Shown here one piece after another: positions 54,430 through 62,826 of a DNA stretch of 64,000 bases. The position numbers and the translations under genes are program-made. Position 1 is the first letter of the stretch. Each line of letters opens with the position of its first letter. The stretch covers positions 81,587 to 145,586 of the forward strand of contig JAWXBR010000054.1 in the NCBI GenBank assembly GCA_034440235.1, in the 5' to 3' direction. The DNA is from JAWXBR01 sp034440235. Its GTDB lineage: Bacteria > Bacteroidota > Ignavibacteria > Kapaibacteriales > Kapaibacteriaceae. Under the pieces are notes generated by a model. It saw nothing but the letters and a program-made list of their open reading frames with translations, did no database searches and was not told the origin of the DNA.

Positions 54430-54537
54430 GTGCTTTACGACAATCAATTCAAGAGCCTAGTTGAGAATGCTTTAGACTTCCTAAATCGCTCGTTGATGGA
54501 GATTGAGGATTCACCTAAGTTGGAAAATCCGCCCAAT
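54430..54537 (+). pseudogene. 5' fragment of a gene cut by the IS21 element
   Basis: GTG-started 36 codons (LYDNQFKSLVENALDFLNRS, then LMEIEDSPK) run straight into the first terminal repeat of the IS21-like element at 54537. The fragment resembles the N-terminus of small helical proteins of HEPN-like abortive-infection type, but this is too short to assign. The matching 3' part is not seen on the other side of the element. Confidence 0.35.
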
Positions 54538-54681
54538 GTGAGCAACGAATTCCGCCACAAAGTAAGCAATGAATTCCGCGTTAAAGTGAGCAATGAATTC
54601 CGCGTTAAAGTGAGCAATGAATTCCGCGTCAAAGTGAGCAGTGGATTCCGCGTCAAAGTGAGCAGTGCATTTCGTAGACCA
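54538..54681 (+). repeat. IS21 left-end repeats, six 24-bp units
   Basis: Units start with GTGAGCAATGAATTCCGC-type sequence at 54538, 54562, 54586, 54610, 54634 and 54658; the last is degenerate and ends in CATTTCG. No spacers between units. In IS21 such repeats bind IstA. Confidence 0.9.
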
Positions 54682-54770
54682 GGCACGCAACGCTGCACGT
54701 GATACGATAGGAAGATTGGTTGACCGGATCAGCAGATTCCGAGAACATCACGTTCAAAGAAAGGCTGATC

Positions 54771-56197
54771 ATGGCAAATACACCAATCGCAATGAGTAAA
54801 CTCAAACAAGTACTGAAGCTGCACCTGCGCGGCAGGAGCAAGCTTCAGATCAGCACGATGACGGGCGTATCACGCAACACCGTCACGAAGTATATCGCCC
54901 ACGTGCAGCATCTGGGTTTCACGCTCGAGGACCTGGAGCAGCACAATGACCAAGCGCTGGAGCGTTTGTTCTGTCAGGAGCCGCCGCAGGAGATGGACGC
55001 ACGTGTTGCCGTGCTGCACACGTTTATCCAGAGCAATGACAAGCGCTTGCGTAAGCGAGGCATGACGCAAGGCCGCTTGTACGAAGACTACACGCAGCAG
55101 CATCCTGATGGCTTCGGCAAGACAACGTTCTATCGCCACTATAATCTGTGGAAGCCCAGAACAAAGCCGTCGATGCATCTGGAGCACAAGGCCGGTGACA
55201 AGATGTTTGTCGATTTCACGGGTCAGAAGATCCCGATGATCGATCCGGACACGGGCCAATGCGTCGAAGCGGAATGCTTCGTTGCCATCCTGCCAGCCAG
55301 CCAGTACACCTACGTGGAAGCGGTGGCCTCACAGCGCGTCGAGGACTTCATCGCATGCTGCGAGCGTGCGCTGCACTATTTCGGTGGTGCACCGGCTGCC
55401 ATGGTACCGGACAATCTGAAATCCGCCGTGATCAAAACGCACCGCGATGAACCAACACTCAATGACAACTATGAAGCCTTTGCTGAGCACTACAGCATGG
55501 CTGTTGTCCCCGCCCGCTCACGCCGGCCGAAAGACAAAGCCCACGTCGAGAACGCGGTCAAGATCACGTATCGCAAAATCTTCGTTGATCTGCCGGAGAA
55601 GCCCGTGGTTGGTCTGGCAGCACTCAATGCGGTGATCGCACCGCTGCGTGAAGCCTACAACACGCGTCTGCTGACGGGCCGGACCTATTCCAGACGGACC
55701 CATTTTGAAGACATCGAGCAGGCCGCTCTGCAGCCCTGTCTCAGCATCGGTATGAGCTGAGGCATGCACGGCCCGTTACGGTACAGAAGAACGGCTACGT
55801 GTATCTGAGTGTCGATAAACATTTTTACAGTGTTCCGCATGCGTTCATCAGCAAAAAGGTGCGGCTGCTGTATGATGGCGAGCGCGTAGAGATCTATCAT
55901 CGGCATGAGCGGATCGCGTTGCATCCGCGGCCGCGTACGCCGCATAACTACAGCACCGACCAGGCTCATCTGACCAGTAATCATCAACGCATGGCTGCCT
56001 GGTCACCGGATTTTTTTCTGCAGGAGGCACGCACGATTGACCCCACGGTAGAGGACTATATCGGCAAGGTGCTGAACCGTAAACAACATCCCGACCAAGC
56101 GTACCGGTCATGCACGGGCATTCTTGCCTTGGCACGGCGCGTCGGCGCACAGCGGCTGATTGCTGCCTGCCGACGTGCCCACCATCATCGGAGAACC
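54771..56197 (+). pseudogene. istA: IS21 transposase IstA, frameshifted
   Basis: From the ATG at 54771: N-terminal HTH (KLQISTMTGVSRNTVTKYI), integrase core with DFTGQK, VPDNLKSAV and the Glu in KAHVENAV. Near 55733-55738, in CAGCCCTGTC, the frame moves by one; the other frame continues RYELRHARPVTVQKNG and DKHFYSVP. One missing C explains it. Beyond this the C-terminus runs without stop into istB (ACRRAHHHRRTMM), so the usual IstA tail also seems deleted. About 475 residues if repaired. Confidence 0.85.
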
Positions 56198-56959
56198 ATG
56201 ATGAACCAGCAAACCCTTGAACGCCTGACGGCGATGAAACTCCACGGCATGGCCAGAGCCTTCGAGAGTAGCCTTGCCGCTGCCACCGACCAGCAGATCA
56301 CACCCGACGAACTGCTCGATACATTGATCACGGCGGAATGGGACGAACGCGCGAGCCGTAAACAGGAGCGCAGCATCAAGAATGCCCACTTCCGCTACAA
56401 AGCCATGACCGAGTTAATCGACTTCGGTGGTGAACGTGAAGGTTTCAAGAATCAGATCCTACGGCTTACCGACTGTAGTTTTATCGGCAAGCAGGAGAAT
56501 GTGCTCATCACGGGGAGCACCGGTCTTGGAAAGAGCTATATCGCTTCGGCCATCGGTCACCGCGCCTGCACGCTGGGATACCGTGTGTTGTACGAGTACA
56601 GCAACAAGCTCTTTGCACGGCTTAAACTGGCCAAAGCCGACGGATCCTATGTCAAGGATCTAGCGCGCATCGAGCGGCAGGATTTGCTCATCATTGACGA
56701 CTTCGGCCTCCAGCCCCTCGACGCACAAAGCCGTGCTATTCTCATGGAGGTCATCGAAGATCGCCATGGTACCCGATCCACGCTGTTCACCTCACAGGTT
56801 CCCGTCGATTTGTGGCATGAGGTGATTGGTGAACAAACCGTTGCCGATGCTATTTTGGACCGCATGATTCACGATGCACATCGCTTACAACTCACAGGGG
56901 ATTCGCTTCGCAAACGAAACGACGACAAACTCAATCAACCGCAGGAAATCACGAACTAA
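56198..56959 (+). CDS. istB: IS21 transposition helper ATPase IstB
   Basis: 253 residues from the ATG at 56198 with GGAGA upstream. DnaC-like AAA+ ATPase: Walker A TGSTGLGKSY, Walker B LLIIDDFG, and the conserved GHRACTLGYRVLY. Complete. It may still help related elements even though IstA here is broken. The stretch 56960-57031 holds nothing clear. Confidence 0.9.
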   Translation: MMNQQTLERLTAMKLHGMARAFESSLAAATDQQITPDELLDTLITAEWDERASRKQERSIKNAHFRYKAMTELIDFGGEREGFKNQILRLTDCSFIGKQENVLITGSTGLGKSYIASAIGHRACTLGYRVLYEYSNKLFARLKLAKADGSYVKDLARIERQDLLIIDDFGLQPLDAQSRAILMEVIEDRHGTRSTLFTSQVPVDLWHEVIGEQTVADAILDRMIHDAHRLQLTGDSLRKRNDDKLNQPQEITN

Positions 56960-57031
56960 TTATACCCATCTAGACCAATCTTCCTACCTGTCATTTGCAC
57001 GGATTGCAAACACGCAAATGCACCTTACGCT

Positions 57032-57129
57032 GAACACGAAATGTAGTGCTCATTTTGCAGCGGAATCCACTGCTCAATTACACGCGGAAAACACTGCTCA
57101 GTTTGTACGGAATATCCAGGCGGCACACA
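57032..57129 (-). repeat. IS21 right-end repeats, about four units
   Basis: Inverted copies of the left-end unit: the minus strand reads TGAGCAGTGTTTTCCGC, TGAGCAGTGGATTCCGC and, innermost, TGAGCACTACATTTCG, mirroring the innermost left unit (GTGAGCAGTGCATTTCG). Less conserved than the left end. Confidence 0.8.
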
Positions 57130-57165
57130 GATGCATCTCGTTTACGTGTCCGCTGATAATTCGGG

Positions 57166-57711
57166 TTAACCAAATAATTTGTCCCAAAAGGTTTTATGTT
57201 TTTTCTTTTCGCGAAATTTATCAACCATTTCGTCTGTCGAAAGTCCAAGATAACGCGTCGCGTTGTAAGCAACTAAATACTTTTTATGATTACGGTAACT
57301 TTGATGAAGGTCTGTAACATGATTGTCTTTGCGGTCGGGGAGGTAAGATAGAACATTAATGAGTTCATATTGATTCTTGATTTTCGGCATTGTCTCAAGA
57401 ACTATGTCAATCATTTTTGCGTCTTGATTTATTTAAAAGATTGAATGAGCTATTGTCACTGTCATTGAAGTCTTACTTTTGCCAAGTAAATTGTAAAGAA
57501 TGGGAATTGATTTTATCGATTTAATATGCCCAAGTCCGATGATAGGCCAGTCGTCACGCAGACTTGCAGCTGTCAATAATTCTTGTTCGGCTGTCTTAAG
57601 TTCGTCGGGAGACAAATTGTCCAAAAGGTCAAGCGGAACACCATCTTTTCTTTGAGGCCAACTGTTTGCGCCTAAAAAGTCTTTTCTGAATATGTCGAGA
57701 TTGTCTGCCAA
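57166..57711 (-). pseudogene. HEAT-repeat-like protein gene with in-frame TAA
   Basis: TTG at 57711 opens 92 codons (ADNLDIFRKDFLGANSWPQR ... SMTVTIAHSIF). A TAA at 57433-57435 follows, and the same frame continues INQDAKMIDIVLETMPKI and YLVAYNATRYLGLS to a TAA at 57166. Joined, it is a 180-residue HEAT-like helical protein as found in AT-rich Bacteroidetes gene cassettes. The start codon may be a mutated ATG. An attC-like site precedes it, and the IS21 element lies about 35 nt behind its stop. Confidence 0.6.
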
Positions 57712-57749
57712 AGTATTTTGTCTTACGGAATGTCAGTCCGCCACTTGCA

Positions 57750-57879
57750 CCTAACGTTTTGCGTGTATGTGAAGTAGCGGATAGAAGCACTTTCCATTCC
57801 GTTTAGCACAAAGTTTCTTAGAAGCACAGACCTTCGATTTACCACTTCACCCGCTATTGCCACATACACGCTGTTAGGG
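57750..57879 (-). repeat. attC-like recombination site
   Basis: The minus strand begins CCCTAACAGCGTGTATGTGG and ends GCGTTTTGCGT-complement sequence with GTTAGGT, a consensus GTTRRRY core. Ends pair as CCTAACA-GCGTGTATGTG with CCTAACGTTTTGCGTGTATGTG and extend to TAGCGG on both sides, an imperfect palindrome of about 130 nt with an unpaired stretch, as in integron attC sites. It sits 38 nt before the HEAT-like gene start. No integrase gene is in the window. Confidence 0.55.
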
Positions 57880-57938
57880 CATCGTGCTTCTTCTTCGTTA
57901 GTTCGTTTTACGGTCGGTTCTGTCGAGCGTTGGGACAG

Positions 57939-57998
57939 ACACACTCTTTGCCAAGCTTGGGTTTGAGCGTTGGATTGAGCGGCTTGGCAATGTGTGTG
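57939..57998. repeat. Long imperfect hairpin behind the OLD nuclease gene
   Basis: ACACACTCTTTGCCAAGC and GCTTGGCAATGTGTGT are complementary over 9 bp exactly and more with mismatches; the loop holds two copies of GAGCG[T/G]. Could be a terminator without T-run, or part of another cassette recombination site. Lies 21 nt behind the stop of the OLD-family gene. Confidence 0.5.
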
Positions 57999-58018
57999 CC
58001 TGTGTAGCATTGGCATTT

Positions 58019-59686
58019 TTATAAGGTTAAATTTCTAATTTTATCAATCAAATCAAGCATTCTCTCTCTGCCTTCGCTTTTTTCTTCTAGGTTGATTTGT
58101 CTTGCTGTTTCTCTTGCAACTATATGTTTAGAACTGCTTCCCAGTTGTTCCTTTTTTGCTTCTTCGATTTCAGTATAATCTGTAAAAGTGGATCGCATAG
58201 TGGTTTCATAATCAACTCCAAAAACACAGAACCTGTCAGAAATTGCCCAATCTTCAATTCCTAAATTTCCTTCTAATTCTTCGTCTCTTATGCCTATAGC
58301 TTTTAAAGCATCTTTTCTTAGATTACCGTTTCTGTCATCTCCCGAACGAGTGTCATTATCGAAACAAATGAATGTTGGAATTTGATATAGAGTGAAGAGT
58401 CTCCACCACTTGGCCAAATTACCTTTACCACTTACTCCAATTATTTCAATACCATGTTCAGTTGGGTCCAAACCAAGTCGTTCAAAATAAATAGGAAGTG
58501 ATAATTCTTCAGTTAATCCTTCAACTAGTATGATTTTATTCGCAAAAAATCCAGATAATATATGTGCAGTCGCCTGATTTGAATAAAACGGCACTACAGT
58601 TTCTTCCCTTGTTTTTGCTGGATTTGCACCCGTTGCTATACAATGATTAAAAAGCGAGGAAGCATCATTGCTAATTGCAAAGGTTTGATTTTCTTCTTTT
58701 CGAATTAGGTTTATCCCTTGGATGTATTTCAAATCAACAAAATAAGGGCTGTGAGTAGTTAAAACTATTTGTAAGCCATCTTCAGCCATTTGAAACATCT
58801 TTTTTGCCAACCATTTTTGAGCCAGAGGATGCAAATGTGCTTCGGGTTCGTCTAAAATAAAGATTAATCCTTGACCTAAAAATGATTTGGCGTATGCGTG
58901 AGCAAAAGAAAGAGCGAGTATTTGTTGTTGGCCTGTCCCGAGTTCTTCGTATGCTCTTGTTTCTCCATTTTCAGTAGGATGTACCCTTAAAGTTTTGAAA
59001 TAATTGCTTGGGTCATATGCTGAAAAGTCAAATGCTAATGCATGTGTCATATTAAACAATATGCTATCAGCTATTGAAGACATATTGGTATTGAATGAGT
59101 TGAATTCATCAACTTCAAGAAATGTTGCTTTTATATTTTCAAAGAAGCCTTTTAGCCGATTTACTCTTTCTTCATCTTCGGTTAGCCTATCATGAAATGC
59201 TTTGGTAACTTTTGATAATAGCGTGAACTTAGTCGAATAGCTGAGCTGGTAATTCAAATTTTGCTCTGAATTAACCACTACACAAAGTAATTCTTCTCTA
59301 AGCGCAGTGCTTACATAAATATTTTTAGCACCATTTTCTGCTTGATAAGCTGCAAAGTGGTTTTCTCTTCCTTTTTTTGCTTGAAATTTGAAGCCGCCAC
59401 AAGAAAATTCCGAAGATCGGCCTAAACGTCCATTAAAGCCAGATACACTGGTTTCAATCACTACTTGGTTGTTTGTATCACGATTGTGATGGTCGTAATC
59501 TTCTAGTTTTTTATACTTTGGATGGAACTCTCCAAACATGAGTTCAATTGCTCTGATAATATTGGATTTTCCCGAATTGTTCTCACCTATTAAAACAACT
59601 GGCTGATTGACAGGGAAATTTATAACTATCTGGTCATTAACAGAGCGGAAACCTTCAATCGTTATTTGTTTTAATCTTGGTGGCAT
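58019..59686 (-). CDS. OLD-family ATP-dependent endonuclease (AAA + TOPRIM)
   Basis: 555 residues. Walker A GENNSGKS at 34-41, ABC-like signature EELGTGQQQ near 247-255, Walker B ILDEPEAHLHP at 277-287, LTTHSP, then a TOPRIM nuclease domain: ILVEGLTEELSLP (386-398), GVSGKGN and CFDNDTRSGDD. OLD-type nucleases cut DNA and act in phage defence (P2 Old, GajA of Gabija). No UvrD-like partner is adjacent, so it is not a full Gabija. AT-rich. It starts 9 nt behind res, so it is the third gene of a mod-res-nuclease operon. Confidence 0.88.
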   Translation of the reverse strand: MPPRLKQITIEGFRSVNDQIVINFPVNQPVVLIGENNSGKSNIIRAIELMFGEFHPKYKKLEDYDHHNRDTNNQVVIETSVSGFNGRLGRSSEFSCGGFKFQAKKGRENHFAAYQAENGAKNIYVSTALREELLCVVVNSEQNLNYQLSYSTKFTLLSKVTKAFHDRLTEDEERVNRLKGFFENIKATFLEVDEFNSFNTNMSSIADSILFNMTHALAFDFSAYDPSNYFKTLRVHPTENGETRAYEELGTGQQQILALSFAHAYAKSFLGQGLIFILDEPEAHLHPLAQKWLAKKMFQMAEDGLQIVLTTHSPYFVDLKYIQGINLIRKEENQTFAISNDASSLFNHCIATGANPAKTREETVVPFYSNQATAHILSGFFANKIILVEGLTEELSLPIYFERLGLDPTEHGIEIIGVSGKGNLAKWWRLFTLYQIPTFICFDNDTRSGDDRNGNLRKDALKAIGIRDEELEGNLGIEDWAISDRFCVFGVDYETTMRSTFTDYTEIEEAKKEQLGSSSKHIVARETARQINLEEKSEGRERMLDLIDKIRNLTL

Positions 59687-59695
59687 CAGTTTGAT

Positions 59696-62600
59696 TTATG
59701 AATTCAAATTCTCAAATATTTTTGTCAAATACTCCTTGTTGTTTTCAATAAACAGAACATTGTTTTTAGCAAAATCATCTTTTGTTGTTCCTGTTCCTTC
59801 ACCCCAACGATCTCTGACTTCTGAAAATGAAGTTTTCGATAATATGAATGCTGAAACAGATACATCCATTCCCTTTTTATCTTTATCCAAGTCTTTCTGA
59901 ATTTTGACGCCTAATTCTGGGGCAGATTCTTTGCACCATAGAATTTTGGGATTATTAAAATGGTTATCTCCTAATAAGATTCCTTTGGGGTCAAGGAAAT
60001 AGATGAATTGTCTATTTCCATCAATCGCCCAAAGAATGAAATCAGGATAGAAAGAGGAGCTTTCCATAAAGAATCCAATGCCTTTGACAGATAAATTGCG
60101 AAGAACAAAAAGCTCCTTACCTTTGAACTGTTTCGATTCCTTGACAAACTCTTTCAAATGCTTTAGAAAATCTCTTTCGCCTTCATTTAATCTAACGGGT
60201 ACAGTTTTAATCTCTTTATACTTCTTGCCGTCTGCAATGGATGCAATTGGAGAATAAAGGTGTTTATCAAAGTGGATTGAAGGTAAAACTTTGGTGTCTT
60301 GCTCATAAATAACCTTAATGCTCTCTTCCAGTTCTGTAATGAAACCTTCATCAACTCTATTCTTTGGAACCTTCACAATCATTTTATTGGATGCAGGGAA
60401 CATCTCGGCATGTTGTGAATGGTCGAGCATATCATAGGTTAAATATTTGGAAAGAAAAGCTTTCTCCTTGTCTGCATAAAACTTATTGATGTAGTCCTTA
60501 ACCAAATTAACAGCCACAGACTGAACTTTGCCTGAAATTGCCTCTTGTATTTCGAATTGCGATTTGTGACTGTAAAGATTAAAACTACCTTCTTCAATCA
60601 ACTTTTTAATAATTATAGTTTTGATTAACAGATTTCTATAACCTTTTATGAGTTTATACCTGTTGGCTTCCAAGACCAGAGCATTGAAGTCAATAAAATC
60701 TATAAATCGCTTCAAGAAGTTTTCAAAATAAGGTTCTGTTTCTTCGGCAACCTGAGAGTTAAACCCATTGGCAGCTACGCTTATTTTGTTTCTCAAATCA
60801 ATCGTAACACGTTTTGCTACTTCCGAACTATATTTTAATTCAATCAATTCATCTTTAAAGTCCTTATCATATTGTTTTTTGAAGGTCATAATTTGACCAT
60901 TCCATTTTTCTTCATAATTGAGCTGAATATCAATCGTGTAATCGGTATAATCAGGAACTTCTTTATCTATTTCTTCTAAAAATCGGTTCATGTAGGACGC
61001 ATTCAAGCCCATGATAGAAATGGTTTGTAAAGCTCTGATTTGATAAGCTGCATTCGCTTCTTCTCGTTTCAAAGAAAGGTTTTTTCCTTTCAATCTGACA
61101 CCACGACCAAACAACTGAATAATTTGTGCACCTTCACTTTTTCCCATGTTCATCAAACCCATACTTGATACTCGCCATGAGTTCCAGCCTTCAATGAATT
61201 TTTTTGAACCTATCAGTATATTGATACTGGAATCTGTCTCTGAAATGGCTTGAAACAAAGATTTGGTGAAATTATCATCCTGTATCAATAACTCTCCGTC
61301 TGTGTCAGCTTCTAATGTTTTGGAATATTTAGGCACATCACCAATGTTGATGACGGCAAAATATCTATCGCTGGTTTTGGTTTTTAAGGCGATTTCGCCA
61401 TCTGCTTGTTTGACTTGAAAAGCTTCAATATTTCCTATGCCATTAAATACTTTCGAAAGGATTTCTTCAACTTGCGGCTTGTGCTTCTTCAGGTATTCAA
61501 ATCGGCTCTTGAAAATATCATTGCCATCTGCATCTCTAAGTCCTGAGTTTTCTGAAAGAATATTGTCAATTCTCAACTGCAAATCAGCTGGATTACCCAA
61601 AGCATATTTAAAAAACTTTACAATACGAGAAACGTCTGAGACAGTTTCTTTTTCAGTTTGGTTAAGCGATGTGTCATTTTTGCTTTTTTGAGGACCAAGT
61701 ACTTTACTGCCAACAAACACCCATAATGGCTTTTCAATATTGTATTGCCGTAATTCATTTTGATATTGTTCAAAGAGCTCGAGTTGTTCAAAGTATCCTA
61801 ATAGACTACCTGTTAGCAATAGGGTGTTTTGTTCTTCGCTGTATTCATTTTTTGCATCCAAATTAAAAACACTGAAATCCTTTCCATAACCATCGCTATA
61901 GAAATGGCGATAGGAGTAATCAAAAATGATAGACTTGCCGTATTCCTGGAGTAAATCTTTTGTGCTTTTGGTAATGATTTGACCGAAGGTTGCAGAATAT
62001 TCAAATGTAAAAGAACCTTCACCACGAGTCAGATGCTCACGCAAATTTTTCCAAGCACGCTCTTCTGACTTTTGTCCTTTGTGACCTTCATCAATCAAAA
62101 CTAGATTTCTCGATTCAGAAAAATAGTCAACATCTACACTTAAGCCATCTCCTTCTTTTTCTTTTACTAATTTTGTAATCTCCAAAATCAGAACTTCGCC
62201 TTCTTTGGTTTTTAAACTTTCTTCACTACCTGAATAGAGTTTGGCAGGAATCCCGCTCTCTAGAAAACTTTCGTAATGTTGGCGGCTTAACCCTTCATTG
62301 GGTGTTATTAAAATGATGTTTTCCCAATCTTTATAGTACTTGATGATTTGCCAATAATTGCAATGCATCAAAAGGGTTTTACCGCTTCCTGTGGCCATCC
62401 AATAAGCAAGCTTCTTTAAATCTGACTCCTGATATAGCTCAATGTCTTTAAAATCTTTACTCTCGGTTAGATACTGGTTTAACTGATTGATGAAAAATGT
62501 TTGGTTATGGCTATATAGGTCAAAAACGTATTCTGTAAACAGCAATGAAAACCACTGATAGTATTTGAAAGTCAAAAAGGGTTCTGCCCGATTTTCTCGA

Positions 62601-62824
62601 AGTTTTTTTTCATACCCTTGAATGGCTTCATCGTATTGCTGTATCGAAGCATCTTCTATCAATTTACCAGAATTGGTCATTAAAGTGCTGGCAAAAAAAG
62701 TGTAGCCTGTAGAACTTACACCACCTTCCTTATTGTTGAAATCATCCCGTAAATCTTCAAACGTTTCGTAACCAAACTGCTTGAGTATGTAGCGGAATAA
62801 AACGAGTTGTTTATCTAGCTGCAT
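59696..62824 (-). CDS. res: Type III restriction enzyme-like Res helicase-nuclease
   Basis: 1042 residues. SF2 helicase: motif I MATGSGKT at 143-150, motif II DEGH at 245-248, and a motif VI region with QLFGRGVRLKG. The C-terminus has a PD-(D/E)xK-like nuclease site: SSFYPDFILWAIDG and FLDPKG, with DPK in place of the usual ExK. Res translocates or switches on DNA and cuts when the modification state is wrong. Lies 2 nt behind the mod stop. Complete and AT-rich. Confidence 0.88.
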   Translation of the reverse strand: MQLDKQLVLFRYILKQFGYETFEDLRDDFNNKEGGVSSTGYTFFASTLMTNSGKLIEDASIQQYDEAIQGYEKKLRENRAEPFLTFKYYQWFSLLFTEYVFDLYSHNQTFFINQLNQYLTESKDFKDIELYQESDLKKLAYWMATGSGKTLLMHCNYWQIIKYYKDWENIILITPNEGLSRQHYESFLESGIPAKLYSGSEESLKTKEGEVLILEITKLVKEKEGDGLSVDVDYFSESRNLVLIDEGHKGQKSEERAWKNLREHLTRGEGSFTFEYSATFGQIITKSTKDLLQEYGKSIIFDYSYRHFYSDGYGKDFSVFNLDAKNEYSEEQNTLLLTGSLLGYFEQLELFEQYQNELRQYNIEKPLWVFVGSKVLGPQKSKNDTSLNQTEKETVSDVSRIVKFFKYALGNPADLQLRIDNILSENSGLRDADGNDIFKSRFEYLKKHKPQVEEILSKVFNGIGNIEAFQVKQADGEIALKTKTSDRYFAVINIGDVPKYSKTLEADTDGELLIQDDNFTKSLFQAISETDSSINILIGSKKFIEGWNSWRVSSMGLMNMGKSEGAQIIQLFGRGVRLKGKNLSLKREEANAAYQIRALQTISIMGLNASYMNRFLEEIDKEVPDYTDYTIDIQLNYEEKWNGQIMTFKKQYDKDFKDELIELKYSSEVAKRVTIDLRNKISVAANGFNSQVAEETEPYFENFLKRFIDFIDFNALVLEANRYKLIKGYRNLLIKTIIIKKLIEEGSFNLYSHKSQFEIQEAISGKVQSVAVNLVKDYINKFYADKEKAFLSKYLTYDMLDHSQHAEMFPASNKMIVKVPKNRVDEGFITELEESIKVIYEQDTKVLPSIHFDKHLYSPIASIADGKKYKEIKTVPVRLNEGERDFLKHLKEFVKESKQFKGKELFVLRNLSVKGIGFFMESSSFYPDFILWAIDGNRQFIYFLDPKGILLGDNHFNNPKILWCKESAPELGVKIQKDLDKDKKGMDVSVSAFILSKTSFSEVRDRWGEGTGTTKDDFAKNNVLFIENNKEYLTKIFENLNS

Positions 62825-62826
62825 AA

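Larger units (their letters stand above)
54537..57129 (+). mobile_element. IS21-like insertion sequence
   Basis: About 2.6 kb, from TGTGAGC at 54537 to CACACA at 57129. It contains istA and istB and has multiple terminal repeats at both ends in inverted orientation, the known end structure of IS21 elements. No target duplication recognised. It interrupts a small gene on the left and the tail of the HEAT-like gene region on the right. Confidence 0.85.

Noticed and set aside
54538..54681. Regular 24-bp repeats as a CRISPR array
   Set aside because: Units are directly adjacent without spacers, and inverted copies lie at the far end of the IS21 element, so they are transposon end repeats.
54430..54702. 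A 90-residue repetitive protein
   Set aside because: Most of it is translation of the IS21 end repeats; only the first 36 codons look like gene sequence.
57723..58016. A 97-residue protein on the minus strand
   Set aside because: The stretch is made of the attC-like palindrome and another hairpin; composition is not protein-like.
58019..59686. Gabija system
   Set aside because: The OLD-like ATPase/TOPRIM protein fits GajA in type, but no UvrD-like GajB helicase gene is adjacent; its neighbours are mod and res.
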